From: Ctenosaura bakeri
Taxonomy: Eukaryota; Chordata; Lepidosauria; Squamata; Iguanidae
Assembly (NCBI GenBank): GCA_948474755.1
Contig: CAOLHI010000360.1
Span: forward strand, 62,001-126,000
Length of the DNA stretch: 64,000 nt
Direction: 5' to 3'
A program made the position numbers and the translations under genes. Shown here piece by piece: positions 1 through 10,356 of this stretch (its first letter is position 1; every line of letters starts with the position of its first letter). The notes beneath the pieces are model-generated. The model saw only the letters and a program-made list of their open reading frames with translations, did no database searches and had not been told where the DNA came from.

Positions 1-11
1 GGGCAGTCGCA

Positions 12-63
12 CTTCCTTCCCCCAGCGCAGTCTACAGCTCCCAGACTGCGCTGTGGAAGGAAG
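12..63. repeat. GC-rich hairpin (imperfect inverted repeat)
   Basis: Arms at 12-33 and 43-63 are reverse complements except for one mismatch and one extra base, around a 9-base loop. The innermost 10 bases of each arm (AGCGCAGTCT and its complement) match perfectly. It lies in a CpG-containing GC-rich stretch (about 1-195) unlike the AT-rich DNA downstream. It may be the edge of an element running off the window; the family is not recognised. Confidence 0.6.
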
Positions 64-207
64 GGGTGGGGCGCTCGTGCAATGGCTGCGCTAGAGGAAG
101 CCGATGTGGGAGGCAAGAAGGGCTGTTGTGAGCAGCTTGCACAAGTGGTTGCTCGCACAAGCGCCGCTCCCCACTGCTGCGACGAGGTAAGGTGCGAAAA
201 GGGCCTA

Positions 208-272
208 TGCTAGGATTCAAACTGTGCTCTCCCAGAGTCCATTTCCAACACTCAAACCACTATGTCCCACTG
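208..272 (-). repeat. tRNA-derived SINE head fragment
   Basis: Read on the minus strand this matches the tRNA-like head of the SINE seen more fully at 19533-19750 and 24478-24701: a TGGTTTGAGTGTTGGA-type A-box side followed by the degraded B-box region. The body and tail are absent, so it is a truncated, old copy. Confidence 0.55.
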
Positions 273-275
273 ACA

Positions 276-3200
276 TTCATTATTTAGAAACCATTCTCTT
301 AGGGTACTAGACTTGTATTGCTTCCAAACTGAAAAGTGTTTGACCACATGAGCCGTTGATAGATGGAATGATTCTATATGTTTCCAAATGGAGCCCAGGA
401 CAGGATAAACACAGAAACAAGGGTGAGGGTTTAAAATTTGTTTTTGTAGTCTTTGGGAATGAAGTGACTGTATTTGTAAAGGAACAACACTTCAACAGCA
501 ACTGAGCAAGTCAATTACATATCTGAGTATGTTAACCATAGCTAACATCACATAACCTGGCTTGCTTCTTTCTATTTATTATGTTGGAAATTCAAACTAT
601 GCTCCCTCTGAAGCACCCATCTCTGCAACATCAGCCTTTTCATGCAAGTTTGGTAATCTCAGGCCTTTAAAAATAAACTAAGATGGTATGAAATAGTTTT
701 TCTTGGGAGATGATGCTAGATCAGATGTCTGATCCTTTAATCTTGTCACTATATGAAATGACAAAGTTCCAGTGTTTTTCTCTTGCTTACTTGTAACTTG
801 TTCCCAGTTTTGTAGTAGTGGATTTGGGGTATTTGACAGTAACTTCTCCCAGCTCAAAGAAAGGGGGTAAAAAAAAACCCTAATGGAAACATTTCTCTAC
901 CAAATGTATTAAAACTACATTCTTATCTTTAATATCCAGCCAATTTTTCAAAATTGGTGACTGCTTTGTATTCAAACTCTGAGGTGCCCTGAGGAAAAAT
1001 ACAAAAGCAACAGTTATAAACAGACGCATGTTAAATCCTCCCTTCAGTGCCTGTATTTATCATGCCAGTGGTTGGAAGGCAATGTAACAAACAAGTCTCA
1101 CAAACAAGCTGCCAACATCTGGAGGAAAGAACATTTCATGTTAGCGTGAGGAGAAAGATTTGGAGGCAGCTTGAAGAAAACAAAGAGATAATCTTGCCAT
1201 GCCTTCTATAAATCCTTCATGGGAGGGGAAAATATTTAAAAGCCAGTTTGGCACAGAACCTCCAGGAACTCTTTCTTCAATTTTCTTTTTCAATCATATG
1301 AATATATGGGATGGGATGGTTCAACAGCCTTCAATATTCAACGCCATGATTTTGCATTTGGCTTTTTATCTTAACAAAAATGAAATAAAATAAGATAAAA
1401 TGAAATGAGCAGCACACTAGTCATAGCACTGCAGAGTTTAAGACTAACCAGCCCTCAGCAGTATTGGCGTGTTTTTAAATATATCAAGTGCCCAAACCAT
1501 AGCAATGCTAATAATAATAGAATTGCCACCACATACTGGAATTGTACCCAGATCTACATAACTTCAACCAGATAGGTTTGAACTCCATGTTCCCTTTGTT
1601 AAGCAAAAGGAGAGGTAAAGATGCAGTAATTGAAGAATGTGACTGGATGCTTAATATTTCTTCTGCCTGATCTCCCCTGCAAATGCCCCTCCTGACTTTC
1701 TTATTTACTTTCCTCCCAAACTGGACTCTAAAAGGATGCCTAATTATGGAGGTGGAGGAATTTGAAGAGAAGAACTGGTAAGTCTTCCCACTTTTGAAAG
1801 TTCATCTTCCCTTTTATAATATAGCCTTTGATGGCATCAAAGTTCAATATAGAAAAAAAGTGCCAGCACCAAGGGTTACTTCAAAGTTGATTTTTAAAAG
1901 CTCAGTTTGAACAATTAATTTGCCTCATATATGTTTTTGTCCAATGTACTGTATAGATTTTATTGATTTCAGTGGAACAGGCCCACGGAGCTTCCCGTAC
2001 AATTGGTACAATTGGAGCAGAAAATCTCCAATTTCAGATTGCTACTCAAAAATTTCTCTGCAAGCTTGTAAAAATTGAAAACACCATTCAGTCCTCTTTT
2101 TTAGCCCTAAATCTGGCTACCAAGGGAACTCAAAAGTTTACTTTAAAATACATCATATAAAATACTCTTTAACAATTCAAAACAAACAACACTTTTAAGC
2201 ACTTTTAAAGAGTTAACAGTTGAAACCAAAATAATAGCCAGTAACCACAAACATAAAATAAAATGACTTGGAACCCAACTTTCCTTTTGTGTTAGGAACA
2301 AAGTTCTATTCACAGAAGGAAGCTTCCCCACTTTCTTCTTCCCTTTCTAGTCCTTTCCAGCTCCCCAGAATCTGATCCTGAAAGCTGGGAAACCTGTGAG
2401 ATGTTTCAGTGGGCTAAAAAATAGGGGTAAAGTCTTTCCTAAGCTGAATTTCCAAGACATTCATTCTTGTGAGTAAGGCAGATGAGGCAACTTAATTGCC
2501 TTTGGAAACAAGGCTTAGCTGCTGTCCTAAAGTCAGCAGACATTTCTCTAGCAAGACCATTCTGCAAAACACTTCCTCTGACAAGAAAACCTGCCCAGCA
2601 CACAAGGGGCTCTTAATCTATCTTTTTTGGTGTGAGGAGGAATATGCACAGACTGGGTCACCTCTACCATCCTGCAGAGAAGAGAATCACATGTACTTTA
2701 CTGATATACTACTTCCTATGGCCTCGCCTTCCAATTTCTTTCCCTGTCTCATCTGGAACAGAGCTATCTTTCAGAGTAATCTCTTTTTTCATATTAGTAG
2801 ACACATTTAGTCTTTTCCTTCTCACCTAAAGTGTTTTCCCCCTTTTTTTTCACCAACTTTGCTTTTTAAAGACATTCTTCCTGTTATTTAGTTAGTTAGT
2901 TAGTTAGTTAGCTAGTTAATTGGTTGGTTGGTTTTCTCTCTAATGGGACTGGAGAGAAAAGTGACACAACAGAAGAAAAGTCTTCCACAGATGCCACAAT
3001 GAGATCGTGATTACAGAATTACAATGGCAGACAAAATGGTTGCCTATTAAACAACCTGGCGAAAGGGAATAGCGCCTGGTATCGCTGAAATGCGGCCCAG
3101 CAAAGGAGAAGCTAGCTCCATTCACATTCTATTTGCAGCAAGAACAAAATGTTCCAAATTCAGATCAATCAGAATAAAGGGAAATCTCTCTTCTATTCTC

Positions 3201-4655
3201 TCTTCTTCCAAATCATTGACAGTGAGATAGCACATGAGGTGGCTCTACCTCAGTAGATCAAATATTAATTGGACCAGGCCACTCCTGACAGCTGTCTCTC
3301 AGAAACAGAAGAGGCAGTAAACTCCCTGGTAAGGAATCCAGAGATTTCCAACACGTTCCTTACGAGGAGACTACTGGACCTGCTTCCTCCCTCATAAAGG
3401 AAGGGTTAGCTATATAGTGAGGAAAGCGAAAATTTCTCAAACCTTCCCCAACCCTGCTCCCAAAGAATGTTATTCAGCCTTTCACACAGAAATCCATTTT
3501 CCTCCACATTGAAGACTTTCCTCACCTTTTTCTCTCATGCTTTTAGAACAGAAGGGGTATTATAGATGGCAGGTATGCTGGTTTGCCATCCTTAAAAAAA
3601 AAAAAAAAAAAAGAGGGGAAAGGGCTCTTGAAAAATAGAGTGGAGCCAAGCAACGCAGCCACATAATGCAGAGCACACCGGACCAGAAACTGTGGCTGGG
3701 GTTACTCTACTCCCAGGAAGAGAGCAACCGACATTATTGCCATCCTGTCCCTACCTTCTGGCGCACTGAGGAGCAGTAAGCCACTCTAGGCCAGGACTAC
3801 ACACCGTGGTGGTCTCTGGACAAGTTCTGGTCCACAAAGTATTGGCTGCTGCTCCATGGCAAGTCTCTGGGAAAGAAAGAAAAAGGTGCTTAATCAATGG
3901 ACAACAATATGGTGCTGGTCTTGGCATCTTGGAGGAAAAAAGATTGTGTTGGTCCCCTACATCAGACAGTTTAAGAAGCACTTGCTTTAGGATTCCTTCC
4001 TCAAGTGTTGGGAAAAGGTTTGTTTTATGATAAAAAATTATATATAACTATAAGAAATTACAGCAACATACTTAGAGGAGGAGACAGAGTGTGTTTTGTT
4101 TAGGAAGCTGCTTTCCTCTCTCTGCAAGCCCTGCTGAGAGGCAGAGCATTGCCAAGAGCAACAGCATAAAAGCCTTTTAGCTCCTCTTGATGGCTACAAT
4201 TCTAAAATAACTGAGTAGATAAGAATTGCTTCCTGATTGAGAATATCAGGGTTCCCCGACATGGATGGATGGTTTGTTACTCTGTGGTCACAGAGCTATA
4301 AATAAAACAGCTTTCGCCATAACGAGGATAGGGTCATCTTTCCTGTTTATAGTTTTGAGGTATTTGGTCAAAGAACAAACCTCAGTACAACTTAAGTTTC
4401 AGGCAAATATCACTGTAGTTGTGGGATTATTCACGACGTAGTTGCAAGATTATTCAGTATACTTTCTGACTGGAGCCTGGCAACAAGCATATTTAAACTA
4501 AATGTGCAGTTTTACTATAGCAAGTGTGTGTGCTTTTTCCAAGACCTAGATTGATTCCCTCCCTGTCCCTACAAAATACCCACTTTTTGCTTTGGGAATA
4601 ATGAACAAGAAAAGCTTCATTCTCTGTTTTCTAAGTTAGGGGAAGAAGAGACTCC
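276..4655. other. Unassigned AT-rich DNA
   Basis: No open frame here shows a recognisable domain and no mobile element could be bounded. It contains a (TTAG)n-type microsatellite at 2887-2932 and an A-run at 3594-3612. The short open frames (for example 2496-2810) have no recognisable similarity and are of the length expected by chance. Confidence 0.5.
2887..2932. repeat. (TTAG)n microsatellite
   Basis: Several TTAG units in a row decay into TTGG units (GGTTGGTTGG) at the right end. It is a simple tetranucleotide repeat. Confidence 0.9.
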
Positions 4656-4862
4656 AAGCCCCATTTATTTTATTTTATTTATTGTATTTATATGCCACCT
4701 TTCTCTCAGAGTGGGACCCAAGGTGGCTTCCAGAACAATTACAATACAATTTTAAACAATTAAAATCAACCATATAAAACAGCATATAATCATTACAAAG
4801 TCATACAAACGTTTAAAAAATAAACAGAACACCCTAATAAAATAAATAAATAAATAAATAAA
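4656..4862 (-). mobile_element. LINE 3' tail (L2/CR1-group-like), minus strand
   Basis: The plus strand reads TATTTATATGCCACCTTTCTC and then AAGGTGGCTTCCAGAACAATT, followed by A-rich sequence. This is the complement of a LINE 3' end that reads 'GCCGCCTTGGGTCCC...GAGAAAGGCRGCATATAAATAA', seen in plus orientation at 5445-5562. Related copies occur at 9121-9350, 28445-28985, 43600-43880 and 51255-51480. An (AAAT)n run ends it at 4838-4862. The family assignment is inferred from the tail only. Confidence 0.55.
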
Positions 4863-5429
4863 AACTTCCTCTGCTCACACATAAAAGCCTCCTTGAAAAG
4901 AAATGTTTAGTCCCTTTTGACTGTTCGAGCAATTTAAGTGAAGAGACTGGGGATTGTATTGTTTTCTTAGGATGGCAGCATCCTGTCAGTTTGGTAGAGG
5001 TTCAAAAGTTTTAGCTGGCTGAAAAGGTTTCTCCATAGGCAGTTGATTTTACAATGTTCAAGGTTATTGTTGAAAATCACAGAAGTTTAGATGTACTTTT
5101 AAACCTCACATTCATATAATGTATTTCTCCCCAGATAGTTTATTGATTGTACCAGTTTTACAAGCAAACAAGATTTCCAAGGCAATTGTGGTACAGCATG
5201 CACATAGGTCCTTTGGCAGGAGCCTTTCAGAGAGGAGTCAGTACGGGTTTAGTTGTGAGACTCAGATCCACTGAGAGGGAGGGAGAGAGAAACTGTTGGG
5301 AGTTCTCTATCATGGGGACTCTAGTATTGCAGATCCTGTAACAGCATACAGCCTGTTTCCTTAATCCAAAAGGTCCTATTAGCATAAAGTTTTTCCTTGC
5401 CTCCTGCTCTGGACTCACTGGTAACTGCA

Positions 5430-5520
5430 GTTGTTGTTGTTTTTTCTATTTTAATTTATTGTTGGAAGCCGCCTTGGGTCCCAATCTGGGAGAAAGGCAG
5501 CATATAAATATATTAATTAA

Positions 5521-5556
<36 letters not shown>

Positions 5557-5562
5557 ATATAT
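5430..5562 (+). mobile_element. LINE 3' tail with (AAAT)n
   Basis: This is the plus-strand form of the LINE tail: GCCGCCTTGGGTCCCAATCT, then GAGAAAGGCAGCATATAAAT, ending in a long AAAT microsatellite (about 5510-5562). Only the 3' end is present, as expected for a 5'-truncated insertion by target-primed reverse transcription. Confidence 0.6.
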
Positions 5563-5805
5563 ATTAACCCTGTATTTTAACTAGCCATTAGATTAATCTT
5601 ATTTTCTCTTGACTGTTAGTGCAAGATGTTTCCCTTGTTCTCCCTATTTACTTGTTGGCATGAAGAATACTTGCTAACCCAACCATATAGGTCATATTTT
5701 CTATAGGCACACATTTAATGTGGTAACATAGTAGTAATCATTGCTGCTAAAATATTTGTAGAATTCAATATACGGAGGTTGTTGGCTTCATATTAGTAGT
5801 TTTAC

Positions 5806-5855
5806 AGCTTCTTGGCTTTTTGGCTAAGACTGGGTAGTAGCTGTTCTATAAAAAG
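5806..5855 (+). pseudogene. U2 snRNA 5'-end-like sequence
   Basis: The plus strand resembles the first ~50 nt of vertebrate U2 snRNA: AGCTTCTTGGCTTTTTGGCT then AAGAC, and after that TAGTAGCTGTTCT, close to the U2 stretch TAGTATCTGTTCT. The rest of U2 (Sm site, 3' stem loops) is absent. It is either a truncated U2 retropseudogene or the head of an snRNA-derived SINE such as the SINEU families described in crocodilians. I cannot separate the two by eye. It is not a functional U2 gene. Confidence 0.5.
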
Positions 5856-6285
5856 CTTTACTGATTCATTTGTTTTTAAACAACAAATTATACAGTTATT
5901 ACAGTCACTTGATAATGTGAGAGCCTGCATAGGCCCTTTTTATTAGGGCCACATTTCGTTCTGCTTAGTTGTAGTATCTGTCAAGAGTGTATTTTAGACA
6001 AATTAGCCAATTAAAGGCAGCAAAGCTTCTCACACAGTCTCAGGATGGTGGAGCAGATTATATTCCAGGTCTCTGTAGTAATCTAAATATTCTTATCAGG
6101 AGAGGATTGCAACTCATAAATGGATCTGGTGCTACTAGTAGTCTTGGCTTCTTCTACCACCAAGGGACTCCTTAGTCTAGGACTAACTAAATGCATCCTG
6201 ATTTAGGCTGGCTTCAGTGGCACTGCTGGTATTAAAGAACAAACTTTAATGAAATGAACACAACCATCATTTTCTATTTTTGCAG

Positions 6286-6417
6286 GTCCCAAAGTCTCAG
6301 AATCCATGCTGCCTGACTGGCTTCTACCAGGTGGTGAAGAAGATAGATTCAATGAAAGCAGATTGAAGTCACTCCAGGCTGCAGTGGAACGGTTTCGTGA
6401 CCTAATACTCTTAAAAT
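6286..6417 (+). CDS. Candidate coding exon, unknown protein
   Basis: A strong acceptor-like tract (TTTTCTATTTTTGCAG, ending 6285) precedes an open 132-nt stretch that stops just before a GTGAAT donor-like site at 6418. The length is a multiple of three and the splice phases would be 1-1, which suits an internal exon. The peptide contains LPDWLLPGGEEDRFNESRL followed by KSLQAAVERFRDLILLK, an amphipathic, charged, helix-like segment. I do not recognise the protein. A pogo-type MITE starts 7 bases later, so the frame running on to 6551 is transposon sequence. The donor is weak. It may equally be a chance frame, or a host exon lying in introns. Confidence 0.25.
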
Positions 6418-6424
6418 GTGAATA

Positions 6425-6936
6425 CAGTTCTCCTGCCACATTTGCTGGTTTGACATTTGCGAATTTGATTATTTGCGAGCATGCATACCTCCCCCTAGTC
6501 TCCTCTTCCTACTCCCATGCATTTTGCATCAGTGCAAAAACCTCTTCCTGAGGCAAAACAGAAGGGAAAGCAGGGTAAGGGAAAGCTTGTGTGAGCCTTC
6601 TTTTCCCCCATCCAGAGCTCCCTCTGCCCTTCCTATGCATTCTGCCGCAGTGCAAGAACTTGCACTGAGGCAAAACAGAAAGGAAGTGAGGGGAATGCTC
6701 ATGCAAGTTCTCCACACCAGGACAAAATGCATAGGAATGGCAGAGGGAGCTTCAGAGGAAGAAAGAAAGGTTCATGTGTTCCTTCCCCCAGCCCCCATTC
6801 CTTTCCCTTTTGCATGGGTATGGGAAGGGGAGACCCAGGAGGGAATGAGACAGGTAGTGGTAGGGTTTATTCATGTTTTTTACACTTTTGCAAGGGTTCT
6901 GCACCCTAAACCCTTGCAAAAGTGGACAGAGAACTG
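6425..6936. mobile_element. Nonautonomous pogo/Tigger-like MITE, 512 bp
   Basis: The left end CAGTTCTCCTGCCACATTTG and the complement of the right end CAGTTCTCTGTCCACTTTTG are inverted repeats, and both ends are flanked by TA (6423-6424 and 6937-6938), the target duplication of Tc1/mariner-pogo elements. The interior has a 'TTTGCGAATTTGATTATTTGCG' relative shared with the element at 8345-8730. No transposase frame is visible; the 179-codon frame at 6473-7012 crosses the end of the element and has no domain. Confidence 0.75.
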
Positions 6937-7172
6937 TATTAGCTTTCCTGCTGGCCTCTCTGAAGGGTCTGGTTGCTGTGTGGCCACCCATCATGAAATC
7001 AAACTATTGTGACAGATGAGACCGTGTTCTGGTTGCATTTTCTCCTGGGCTCAGGAAGTCTCCCTCCAGGAACAAATATGCAATACACACAATAGAACTA
7101 TTATGCTAATTGCTCCCTCCCCTCTGGAGGAGGAGACTGGTATATATATTCCCCACTCCACTTCCAATTCAC

Positions 7173-7310
7173 CATTCCTCTGAAGATGCCAGCCACAGAT
7201 GCAGGCGAAACATCAGGAGAAAATACAACCAGAACATGGTCTCAAAGCCCGCAAACTCCACAAGAACCAATGGATTCTGGCTGTGAAAGCCTTCGACTTT
7301 ACATATTGTG
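7173..7310 (+). mobile_element. Dispersed repeat with hammerhead-like core (Penelope-type candidate)
   Basis: CTGAAGA at 7180-7186 is followed by GCC (7188-7190), a 13-base loop, GGC (7204-7206) and GAAAC (7207-7211). This is the order of conserved blocks in a hammerhead ribozyme (CUGANGA, stem II, GAAA), with one extra base before stem II. The rest (CCAGAACATGGTCTCAAAGC ... GTGAAAGCCTTCGAC) is a repeat I associate with reptile genomes. Penelope-like elements are known to carry hammerhead motifs; membership here is inference. Confidence 0.4.
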
Positions 7311-7804
7311 ACAGAAACAGCACATTTGGAACCTCTTAGGAAATCACAGGTACAACTGGAATTTAGGTATAAAATTCTGCTCAGTTTCTAAGTTATCCAT
7401 TGTAGCTTTTCTGTAAAGTTCTTTCTTGTTTGTACTTCTTTGGTTTTTCACCTCTGGTTATTTAATTCTTGCCTTCAACGCTAGAAGAGGGAGTTTGCCA
7501 GCAAAGGGGGAGTAAGGGGATTTTGTTGCTCTGTTTGGACAGTGATGGGGCTTAACCCAATCTTTGTGGATCCCATTCCGCCCCAGCCCAGAATGGACCT
7601 TCCCAATAACTATGAAATCCTCCATTTTGCAAGGAGCTATGCTTTCATGTGAGGCTAATTTAGAACTGTTATATTTCATGTCTGCTCTGAAGTGGTACAG
7701 TACATTTTATTACCTTATCATTCTACAGTTTCATCCACTTCATCCCTTTAATATGTGTAGCCATGACTGATTCACTGAAGGCTATAAACTTGAAACATAA
7801 CCTT

Positions 7805-8035
7805 AATATTTGTTATATTCATCTCTTACATTTATATGCCATCTTTCTACAAGAAATTCAAGAACAGAATATTAATCCTCTTCTCCACTTTTATCTTCAC
7901 AATACCCTGTTGTGCTAACAGATAATAACTTCCCCAAGGTCATCCAGTAAACCTCATGGCTGAGTGCAAATTTGAGCTTGGGTCTCCTCAGTCCTGGTCC
8001 AACACTTTAACCAACACCATCATGCAGCTTAAGGC
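7805..8035 (-). mobile_element. Sauria-type tRNA SINE, minus strand
   Basis: On the minus strand a tRNA-like head (GTTGGTTAAAGTGTTGGACC, then a B-box relic GCTCAAATTTGCACTCAGCC) is followed by 'GGATGACCTTGGGGAAGT', 'TTGTGAAGATAAAAGTGGAG' and an RTE-type tail 'AAGATGGCATATAAATGTAA'. These blocks occur in the order of the Sauria SINE described from lizards and snakes, which uses an RTE-BovB LINE. The copy is diverged and abuts the 5S-derived SINE at 8041. Confidence 0.65.
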
Positions 8036-8040
8036 CTTAA

Positions 8041-8255
8041 TATCCTAAAGGCACCAGGTCCTCTCTGATCTTGGAAGCTAAGCAGGGTCAGCCCTGTTTA
8101 GTATGTGGATGGGACACAGGGAAGAAATACCTGCTAGACATTATATTTCAGACGAAGGAACTGGCAAAACCTCCTAAGAAAACCCAAGGTGGTCCCAATG
8201 ATGTCACCATAAGTGAACAGGTGGCTTAAAGGCACACACACACACACATCATGTA
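8041..8255 (+). mobile_element. 5S rRNA-derived SINE
   Basis: The head at about 8062-8115 closely follows the middle of 5S rRNA (GATCTTGGAAGCTAAGCAGG, then a relative of GTTAGTACTTGGATGGGA), the internal-promoter region. It is followed by a body (GAAGGAACTGGCAAAACCTC, AAGAAAACCCAAGGTGGTC) and a tail (CACCATAAGTGAACAGGTGG ... AAGGCACACACAC) also found in the tRNA-headed SINEs of this window. A 5'-truncated relative lies at 61987-62155. It is not a 5S gene: both 5S ends are missing and a SINE body is attached. Confidence 0.7.
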
Positions 8256-8344
8256 ACTTGCCTACCTTGCAACAGAAATATCAATTGCAGCTATAGTAGT
8301 ATTACAGAAACAAACTCCAAAGCCAACCTCTGCCAAATCCACTA

Positions 8345-8730
8345 TAGTCAGCCCTCCACATTTGCAGGTTTCACTTTTGCAGATTTGATTATTCATAGAT
8401 TATTTGCTGTCACCTCTACTGCCTCCTTATGCCATTTTTCATAGGGATTGCAAGCCTCGTGAGACTGAGAAACTGCAAATGAGGCTTGTAAGTCCCTATT
8501 AAAAAGGGTGTGGAGCAGCAGTGGAGGTGGCAGTAAGCCCCACCAGCCACCCACTTCTGCCTTGTAAGGGAACTCTGATGCCTGAAAGGAATCTATGGTG
8601 GGTTCAATATGGTGATCATACGTTCTTGTATGTTAAACATGGTTTGGAAGGGCCTAGAGTTATTCACATTTTTTTCCAATTTCATGGGGGTCCTGTGCCC
8701 CTAAACCTAGCACAGGTGCAGCGATGATTG
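8345..8730. mobile_element. Nonautonomous pogo/Tigger-like MITE, 386 bp
   Basis: The left end TAGTCAGCCCTCCACATTTG and the complement of the right end CAATCATCGCTGCACCTGTG are diverged inverted repeats. TA lies at 8343-8344 and 8731-8732. The subterminal AGATTTGATTATTCATAGAT parallels the element at 6425. No transposase is encoded. Confidence 0.65.
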
Positions 8731-9120
8731 TATTTGGTTTCTCCACTATTGCTGTTCAGGTGGATATTGGACCAAATTTGAAGATGTTCAATTATTATTT
8801 GTGCTGTTCCCCATTCATAGAATCTTACAAATAGTCCAGATGTCATTATATACCATTTGTAACCTTTCAGATTTTCCCACTCCTTTTCCTATCTACATTT
8901 AAAATCACACATAATCTTTAATAGAAAAGGAGAATATTGACAAGAATGTATTTTACTGGGTAATGCCAGGAGTTCTTTGTCTGGAATCCCCTAATGTCTA
9001 ATGTTACAAATAACTTCTATTTTTTTTTAAAGGACCTTGTTAAGTTACTTGACATTTCCCCACACTTGCATTCTTCAGCCACCACTGATCCTATCCTTGC
9101 TTTTCCATTTTGCTTTAGGA

Positions 9121-9350
9121 CTATCTATCTATCAATCATTACCACCATCTTTATTTGTATCTTGCTTTTTTCCCTCAGAAGGACTCAAAGTGGCTTAAAG
9201 TACTTTTAAAAATGAAAACATAGTTAAAAAATCATAACACACATAAGTGAAAACACAGATAAAACAATCAAATAACAATTAAAACAGACTTAAAATACAT
9301 ATTTAAAAATACAAACAAATTGTAAATACTACATAAATCATGTTTCCAAA
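9121..9350 (-). mobile_element. LINE 3' tail, minus strand
   Basis: A short CTAT repeat leads into TTTGTATCTTGCTTTTTTCC, GGACTCAAAGTGGCTTAAAG and then A-rich DNA with ACAATTAAAACAG. This is the same minus-strand LINE tail as at 4656-4862, more diverged. No coding part is attached. Confidence 0.5.
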
Positions 9351-9704
9351 TCTTTACTAAGTATATCTTTACCAACTGTATCTTTCACTGTGCACAGGGC
9401 CCTTTTTCTATTGTTCCTCTAGAGCAGACGTACACAACTTGTCAGTAGGCTAGAGCCAAAATTAAATAGGCTAAACTTCTTCAGGACGCAGATAGGTTTT
9501 TAGTACCTTCCCTTCCAAGTAAAGTTATAATAATGATATAACAATGTATTTTTTATTTGCAAAATAAATTATAGTATAATTAATGATTAAACTATTTTGC
9601 AAATAAAATAAACCATATTACAAAAAAAGAGAAATTAGGGAAGTTTTTCCTCATGTTTAGGTGGAACTTCTTTTCCTACAGTTTGAAGCCTCCTCAGTGT
9701 CCTA

Positions 9705-9913
9705 GGGCCTTTCCACACTACCTGTTACAGTACTATTATTCCACTTTCAACATCCCATGGAATTCTGGAGTTTGTAGTTTCCTAAGGCCAAAGAGCTCTC
9801 TGGCTGAGAGTTCTAAATACCCCTCCCTAAACTGCAAATCCCAGAATTCCACAAGATGATGAAAGTGGAATAATAGCACTAGTGTGGAATAATAGCGTAG
9901 TGTGGAAAGGCCC
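9705..9913. mobile_element. Small MITE (GGG-ended), 209 bp
   Basis: Perfect terminal inverted repeats of 17 bases (GGGCCTTTCCACACTAC) are flanked by CTA at 9702-9704 and 9914-9916. The 3-bp duplication and GGG/GGC ends suggest a PIF/Harbinger-type element. The internal palindrome contains GGAATTCTGGAGTTTGTAGT and a matching inverted arm. It lies inside the hAT element and is related to 10357-10550. Confidence 0.75.
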
Positions 9914-10124
9914 CTAATCGCTTAAGCAGCAGTAAACAAGCTTGCTCCATCTTTTACATGACATCCTTTCACATAAGAGCTTCACAAAAGATCCTTTTGG
10001 TGAACTACAACCTCCCAAAACCCCAGGTAGCATGATTACTGACTGGGGAATTCAATTTATAATCTTAAAAAACAATGCTTTTGAACTCTGGGCAAGCTTT
10101 TATCTCACCAGAGTAGACTCAGTG

Positions 10125-10265
10125 AATTATTGCTGTTGTGTGCCTTTGAGTCATTTCCGACTTATGGTGACCCTAAGGCAAACTTATCACTGGATTTTCT
10201 GACACTGAGAAAATCCACCCAAGGTCAACCAGTGTCTTTCCACGGCTGAAAAGTTCAAACCTTGC
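10125..10265 (-). mobile_element. tRNA-derived SINE fragment, minus strand
   Basis: The tail block TTGTGTGCCTTTGAGTCATT, CCGACTTATGGTGACCCTAA, and the inner block CCAAGGTCAACCAGTGTC ... GGCTGAAAAGTTCAAACC match the SINE seen at 19533 and 24478. The middle is shortened and the tRNA head is cut off after the B-box side. Confidence 0.65.
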
Positions 10266-10356
10266 CTCTGCTACAAATTCACCCAGCAATCTTAGGGAAA
10301 CCTTCCTTAAATTTCACCCACCACCACCAATATACAACATGAGGAATGACAACACT

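Noticed and set aside
6473..7012. 179-codon plus-strand open frame
   Set aside because: It lies mostly inside the 6425-6936 MITE and crosses its end; composition reflects the repeat.
8062..8115. 5S rRNA gene
   Set aside because: Only the middle of 5S is present and it is fused to a SINE body and tail.
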